Positions 16,676 through 19,834 of a DNA stretch of 19,834 bases are shown in pieces; position 1 is the first letter of the stretch; the number at the start of each line of letters is the position of its first letter. Both the position numbers and the translations under genes were made by a program. The stretch comes from Pedosphaera sp. (GTDB taxonomy: Bacteria; Verrucomicrobiota; Verrucomicrobiia; Limisphaerales; UBA9464): assembly GCA_009695405.1 (NCBI GenBank), contig SIAZ01000027.1:1-19834 (forward strand), given 5' to 3'. The notes below the pieces were generated by a model, which was not told the origin of the DNA, searched no databases, and saw only the letters and a program-made list of their open reading frames with translations.

Positions 16676-17926
16676 ATGAAAATTGTCCTCGCATACTCTG
16701 GCGGCCTCGACACTTCGGTGCTGCTTTCCTGGATTAAAGAAAACTACGGCAATGCCGAAATGATCGCTTTCTGCGCCAATGTCGGGCAGGAAGATGAATT
16801 AAAAGGCCTCGAAAAAAAGGCTAAAAAAACCGGCGCTTCAAAGATCTATATCGATGATCTCCAAGAAGAATTTGCGCAGGATTTTATTTACCCAATTCTC
16901 CGAGCTGGCGCTATTTACGAGGGACAGTATTTTCTGGGCACCAGTATTGCCCGCCCTTTGATCGCCAAAAGAATGGTGGAAATCGCTAAAGAAGAAGGGG
17001 CCGATGCGATCGCACACGGCGCGACAGGTAAGGGCAATGATCAGGTACGCTTTGAATTGACGGCGGCCGCACTCGCCCCAGGTTTAGAGATTATAGCACC
17101 TTGGCGTGATGATCGTTTCCGTGCTGAGTTTCCCGGTCGCCAAGAGATGATTGATTATTGCGCTGCTAAGGGAATTCCAGTTCAGGCAAGTGCCAAGAAA
17201 CCTTATTCGATGGACCGCAATCTTCTTCATATTTCTTATGAGGCTGGAATTTTAGAAGATCCTTGGTACGACAGTTTTGATCTGAAGAACCGCGACTATT
17301 TTACCACTCTTTCGGTCATGCCAGAAGACGCACCGGACAAACCAGAATTTGTCACACTAGACTTCGAACGGGGCGATTGTATTGCTATGAATGGCAAAAA
17401 GTTAAATCCCCTTCAAGTGATGAAGTTACTCAACAAGATTGGCGGTAAACACGGGGTGGGCCGTGTTGATATGGTGGAGAACCGTTTCGTGGGAATGAAG
17501 AGTCGCGGTGTCTACGAGACACCCGGCGGAAGCATCCTTCACTATGCTCATCGGCAAATGGAGAGCCTCACCATGGACCGCGAAGTCATGCACCAACGGG
17601 ACGGCTTTATTCCTAAATATGCGAGCCTGGTTTACAACGGTTTCTGGTATGCCCCCGAGCGGCTTGCCTTGCAGGCTTACGTTGAAGAAAGCCAAAGAAA
17701 TGTCACGGGTACTGTGCGTGTCAAACTGTACAAAGGCGGTATGTATGTCGCCGGCCGCAAATCCCCAGTAAGCCTTTACAATCCCCATATCGCTACAATG
17801 GAGGCGGATCCGACTAAAGCCTACAATCAGAACGATGCCACCGGTTTTATTCGCTTAAATGGATTACGTTTGAGGGTAAATTCAACGGTCAACGGTCCCG
17901 AGACACTCAAATCGTCTCGCCCCTGA
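16676..17926 (+). CDS. argG: Argininosuccinate synthase
   Basis: Joins citrulline and aspartate with ATP hydrolysis to AMP, the next-to-last step of arginine synthesis, in the cytoplasm. The 416-residue protein begins MKIVLAYSGGLDTSV, with the ATP-binding SGGLDTS loop at residues 8-14. Further family motifs are GTSIARPL near 93, HGATGKGNDQVRFEL near 118, the KKPYSMDRNLLHIS segment near 180-193, and RVDMVENRFVGMKSRG and YETPGG in the tetramer-forming half. The C-terminal tail (after about 400) is slightly longer than usual. ATG at 16676 is the first residue of the conserved N-terminal strand, so the start is firm. It is followed by a hairpin-like terminator and then accessory DNA. Confidence 0.97.
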   Translation: MKIVLAYSGGLDTSVLLSWIKENYGNAEMIAFCANVGQEDELKGLEKKAKKTGASKIYIDDLQEEFAQDFIYPILRAGAIYEGQYFLGTSIARPLIAKRMVEIAKEEGADAIAHGATGKGNDQVRFELTAAALAPGLEIIAPWRDDRFRAEFPGRQEMIDYCAAKGIPVQASAKKPYSMDRNLLHISYEAGILEDPWYDSFDLKNRDYFTTLSVMPEDAPDKPEFVTLDFERGDCIAMNGKKLNPLQVMKLLNKIGGKHGVGRVDMVENRFVGMKSRGVYETPGGSILHYAHRQMESLTMDREVMHQRDGFIPKYASLVYNGFWYAPERLALQAYVEESQRNVTGTVRVKLYKGGMYVAGRKSPVSLYNPHIATMEADPTKAYNQNDATGFIRLNGLRLRVNSTVNGPETLKSSRP

Positions 17927-17957
17927 TCTCAGGTCGATCTTCTAGTCCTAGTTTCAA

Positions 17958-17990
17958 AAAACCGGCAGCCTCCCCTTGGAAGCCGATTTT
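17958..17990 (+). terminator. Probable intrinsic terminator after argG
   Basis: The left arm AAAAcCGGC (17958-17966) pairs with GCCGaTTTT (17982-17990), with one mismatch. A short inner TCC/GGA pairing (17971-17973 with 17978-17980) closes a CCTT loop. Because the stem has an A-run on one side and a T-run on the other, it could act in both directions. It lies 31 bases after the argG stop. Folding energy was not computed. Confidence 0.5.
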
Positions 17991-18048
17991 ATTTGGGATT
18001 CTCTGTTCAAAAAGCGTGACTCAGCTTGCTTTCAAACTGTGTTAGCGT

Positions 18049-18052
18049 AGGA
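18049..18052 (+). promoter_or_regulatory. Shine-Dalgarno-like AGGA for the small secreted gene
   Basis: AGGA ends 7 bases before the ATG at 18060. This spacing is good and is clearer than for most genes in the window, supporting 18060 as the start. A TTGCTT at 18026-18031 may be part of a promoter, but I cannot place a convincing -10 element. Confidence 0.5.
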
Positions 18053-18059
18053 CAAACAG

Positions 18060-18410
18060 ATGGCTTTTCTGCGCTTTATTTTCTTTTTATTCCTGATTGC
18101 GCCGCAGATGATTGCACAAGGGTTGCGCAGTGTCACCCGTCGCACAACGACGGTGACTCTGGGAGTACACGCCGCCACCTTCTTTACCTCTGCTGGGGTT
18201 CCTCTCACACCGATGGTTCAACCCAATAATCTGCCGAGTGCTTTGGGAAACCTCAACTCACCCTTGGCTTCATCGGTTCAACCCTTTACCCAGTCCCCGA
18301 GGCTCGTTGGTAACGAGTTGTCTAAAAAATCTACCAAGACACTCCCCAGCAACGTTCCTGGGCTTACTTCGAAAAAACGTACAGAGAAAAGTGGGTTTAT
18401 CGTTCGTTGA
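18060..18410 (+). CDS. Short secreted protein, unknown family
   Basis: A 116-residue protein begins MAFLRFIFFLFLIAPQMIAQG, which reads as a signal peptide with possible cleavage near residue 19 or 20. The mature part of roughly 95 residues is rich in Ser, Thr, Pro and Asn and has no motif I recognise; its end is basic (TSKKRTEKSGFIVR). No cysteines are present. The ATG is supported by an AGGA sequence and a separate upstream region between a terminator and the gene. It lies at the border between core genes (argG) and the GC-rich restriction-toxin remnant, and its own composition is like the core. A leftward frame from hsdR overlaps its 3' end, but that frame is degenerate here. The protein may be lineage-specific. 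Function not known. Confidence 0.55.
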   Translation: MAFLRFIFFLFLIAPQMIAQGLRSVTRRTTTVTLGVHAATFFTSAGVPLTPMVQPNNLPSALGNLNSPLASSVQPFTQSPRLVGNELSKKSTKTLPSNVPGLTSKKRTEKSGFIVR

Positions 18411-18463
18411 TTTGGGTTTCGAAAGTGGCGGAAGAAGGGCCTCCGGACGAGGAGTGTCGGCGT

Positions 18464-18568
18464 CGCCGGTTCACCGAGCGCCAGATGCGGCCCGTGTCCG
18501 ACCGCATAGCCCAGCTCCCCGAACCATTCGAGGGCGGGGTCTTCGATGATGGATTCGTTGAGGCTCAT
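18464..18568 (-). pseudogene. hsdR: 5' fragment of a type I restriction endonuclease subunit R gene
   Basis: The leftward frame starts ATG at 18566-18568 and reads MSLNESIIEDPALEWFGELG then YAVGHGP and GEPA. This is how many HsdR subunits begin (NEStVEdaaLeWfgeLGYavghGP...GEPAaER). After about 35 codons, near 18464, the resemblance stops; the frame continues without similarity to 18278, overlapping the small secreted gene. The nuclease and helicase domains (PD-ExK, DEAD-type motor), normally about 1000 residues, are gone. The ATG overlaps the hipA stop by four bases (ATGA), so hsdR was translated right after hipA in the ancestor. Remnants of hsdM and hsdS are not seen in this window and may lie beyond the right edge. 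It is not expected to make a functional enzyme. Confidence 0.75.
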
Positions 18569-19665
18569 TTTTTCCGGAAAGTCAGTCGGTGCGTCTTTTG
18601 GATTTTGTCGCGCCAATCATCGGCGAGCCGCGCCTCGGCCGCAAACTCCGGCCAGCGCTTCACCGCCGCCTTCACTTCCTCGATGAGCTTCGCGGCGCGG
18701 CCACGCTTCATCACGGCTGACTTCGCGCACGCTTCGAAATCTTCTAGGGCAAAACCATCGCGCTTTCCATTCAAAGTCATCTGGTGCTTGGCAGTCCACG
18801 AACCGGACGGATTGTAGCTGTAGGTCAGGTCAAAGGCGGGTGCGAGCGTCCACTCGCCCTGCTGATTCATGAGGAACGCGATATTCTTCACATGGTCGTC
18901 CTGATTCCGCGCCATAATGTTGAAGACCATCCGCCGGAACTGCTCCTCAACGGCGGCCATCGGTAGCTTCAACTGGCGGATCGTCAGCAGCGCCTGCTCG
19001 TAGGCATAGGCGCCGGCCTGATTGAAATCGAAGTGTGCCATCGCGCAGAGCGACTGCATGTGCAGCTTCGCGCCTCCGGCTAGGCGATCGAAGCGCCGCG
19101 TCATGAAATGCCGCCGCCCGTTTTCCTCCAGCAGTCGGCTCTCGCTCATTGTGATGCCCGCCGCCTTTGCCATCAGGTGATAAGCATACTCGATGGTGCT
19201 GCAGCCCTTCAGGTCTTCCAGTTCCTTGTCCTTGTTGCCGGCCACACCGTCGAATTTCAGCAGCCAATAATCGAAACCCTCGCCCGCCGCGATTTGGCCC
19301 GAGCGCACCTCGTTGGTCGCGCGATTCCACGCAATCACCGCCTTGGCCCGCGCCCCGCCGGCCGAAGTTCCCACGCGCAGAATGTCACCCAACGCCTGTT
19401 CCTTCCCAGCCTCATGAAAATGTCCCCGCAAATCGCCGCGATGTGTCAGCACCTCGCCCGCCAGCCGCACCAGCGCGCCAATCTCGATCTTCGTCGCCGT
19501 CCGCGCCTTCGGCCCCAGCGCCGGGGCAAATTCCAGTGCCCCCATGCCGCGCATTCCGGTGTAGCAAAGGCGCTCTACCGCATGGAAACTCTCCGGCGTC
19601 CGGCCCTGCGTCCCCAGCCACGCGTCGATCAATACGTTGCCGAATTTGTCCGGCAGCGAATCGGC
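18565..19665 (-). pseudogene. hipA: HipA-type serine/threonine toxin kinase, 5' end cut off by an insertion sequence
   Basis: HipA phosphorylates targets such as glutamyl-tRNA synthetase and is held in check by HipB in known systems. About 365 codons remain. The first recognisable residues are ADSLPDKFGN, the end of the N-terminal HipA domain; upstream of base 19666 the frame reads unrelated sequence and reaches a TAA within 17 codons without an ATG. So the first ~80 residues are lost. The kinase core is intact: GTSAGGARAKAVI (nucleotide loop), FMTRRFDR, CAMAHFDFNQAGAYAYEQ, the catalytic ARNQDDHVKN, and APAFDLTYSYNP. A TTG at 19630-19632 could start a shortened protein of 355 residues. No hipB is visible. 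GC is clearly higher than in core genes. Confidence 0.85.
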
Positions 19666-19666
19666 C

Positions 19667-19834
19667 GTAAGCGTACGCCGAACCTCATGGTTCCCAATTC
19701 GCCTTCCTTGGGTTTAGCCTGAGCGAATGAACTCAATTAAACCGTCTCGGAAGCGGCGTGGTCTTGCTGAAATCCAACTGCTAATCACTGAATTCAAAAG
19801 CTCGGGACTCTCAAAGACTGATTTTGCTGCGAGT
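19667..19834 (+). mobile_element. Left end of an IS66-family element, continuing beyond the window
   Basis: The similarity of hipA stops exactly at 19666, and the sequence from 19667 begins GTAAGCGTACGCCGAACC, which fits the GTAA-starting terminal inverted repeats of IS66-family elements (known rule of the family). A tnpA-like reading frame begins 60 bases inside. The family makes 8-base target duplications, so AATCGGCC (19659-19666) is expected again at the far end. The right end lies outside the window. Confidence 0.65.
19727..19834 (+). CDS. Start of an IS66-type TnpA-like accessory protein (partial)
   Basis: An ATG at 19727 opens a frame of 36 codons that runs off the right edge. The peptide starts MNSIKPSRKRRG and continues with EIQLLITEFKSSGLSKTDFA, a basic arm followed by a helix-turn-helix-like segment ('EFxxSGLSxxxFA'). 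This matches the usual look of the first small protein (TnpA) of IS66 elements, which binds DNA and helps the main transposase TnpC. Only the first half is visible, so the family call relies also on the adjacent GTAAGCG end. No strong Shine-Dalgarno sequence precedes the ATG. The base composition is lower in GC than the interrupted hipA, consistent with separate origin. Confidence 0.55.
   Translation, partial: MNSIKPSRKRRGLAEIQLLITEFKSSGLSKTDFAAS

Noticed and set aside
18278..18463. Continuation of the leftward hsdR frame as coding sequence
   Set aside because: After GEPA the peptide loses any HsdR resemblance and overlaps the supported secreted gene on the other strand, so I treat it as open by chance after a deletion junction.
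19108..19722. Long rightward reading frames opposite hipA
   Set aside because: They are antisense shadows produced by the high GC content; the HipA kinase motifs lie on the leftward strand.

Overview
The window reads as chromosomal DNA of a Gram-negative bacterium, most likely a Verrucomicrobiota member of the Pedosphaera/Limisphaera type. This is inferred from gene content, not from a marker gene. The clues are a very large secreted protein with lamin-tail, chitobiase-like and CotH domains, a secreted serine protease with a Verrucomicrobia-like 'FYR(I/L)' tail, a Kdo-pathway isomerase (so LPS is expected), and near 50% GC housekeeping genes. I saw no rRNA, tRNA or CRISPR array.

Layout. Bases 1-120 hold the 5' end of a leftward gene that leaves the window, possibly a transposon-associated DUF4338/DruA-like protein. 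Bases 201-2118 carry purE and gltX, both leftward. Bases 2277-4509 run rightward: a Nudix hydrolase overlapping tadA by 4 bases, then a secreted chymotrypsin-fold protease. dacB (PBP4) is leftward (4546-6042). A tiny lysine-rich protein (6231-6326) is followed by kdsD, which is split in frame by a TAG codon, and by a polyprenol-phosphate mannosyltransferase-like GT2 (7549-8298). A compact leftward cluster, nusB - PHP phosphoesterase - ftsY - ribD, occupies 8295-11777. The 1194-residue CotH/lamin-tail exoprotein (11936-15520), dapA and argG run rightward.

After argG and a probable terminator the sequence turns accessory. There is a short secreted orphan protein (18060-18410), then a GC-rich leftward remnant of a type I restriction-modification locus with an embedded HipA toxin kinase. 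The hipA reading frame ends in an ATGA overlap with an hsdR start, but only about 35 hsdR codons remain. At its other end hipA is cut at base 19666 by the left end of an IS66-family element (terminal GTAAGCG, then the start of a tnpA-like gene), which runs off the right edge.

How the genes fit together. Most of the window is dispersed core metabolism and information processing: purine, riboflavin, lysine/diaminopimelate, arginine, tRNA charging and wobble editing, antitermination, and SRP targeting. Envelope functions are peptidoglycan trimming, Kdo precursor supply and lipid-linked sugar. The most unusual observations are the in-frame amber codon in kdsD, the layered decay of a hipA-hsdR module, and the tiny lysine-rich gene. 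I did not find a convincing intact new system; the hipA-hsdR coupling is the closest thing to a defence module and it is broken here.
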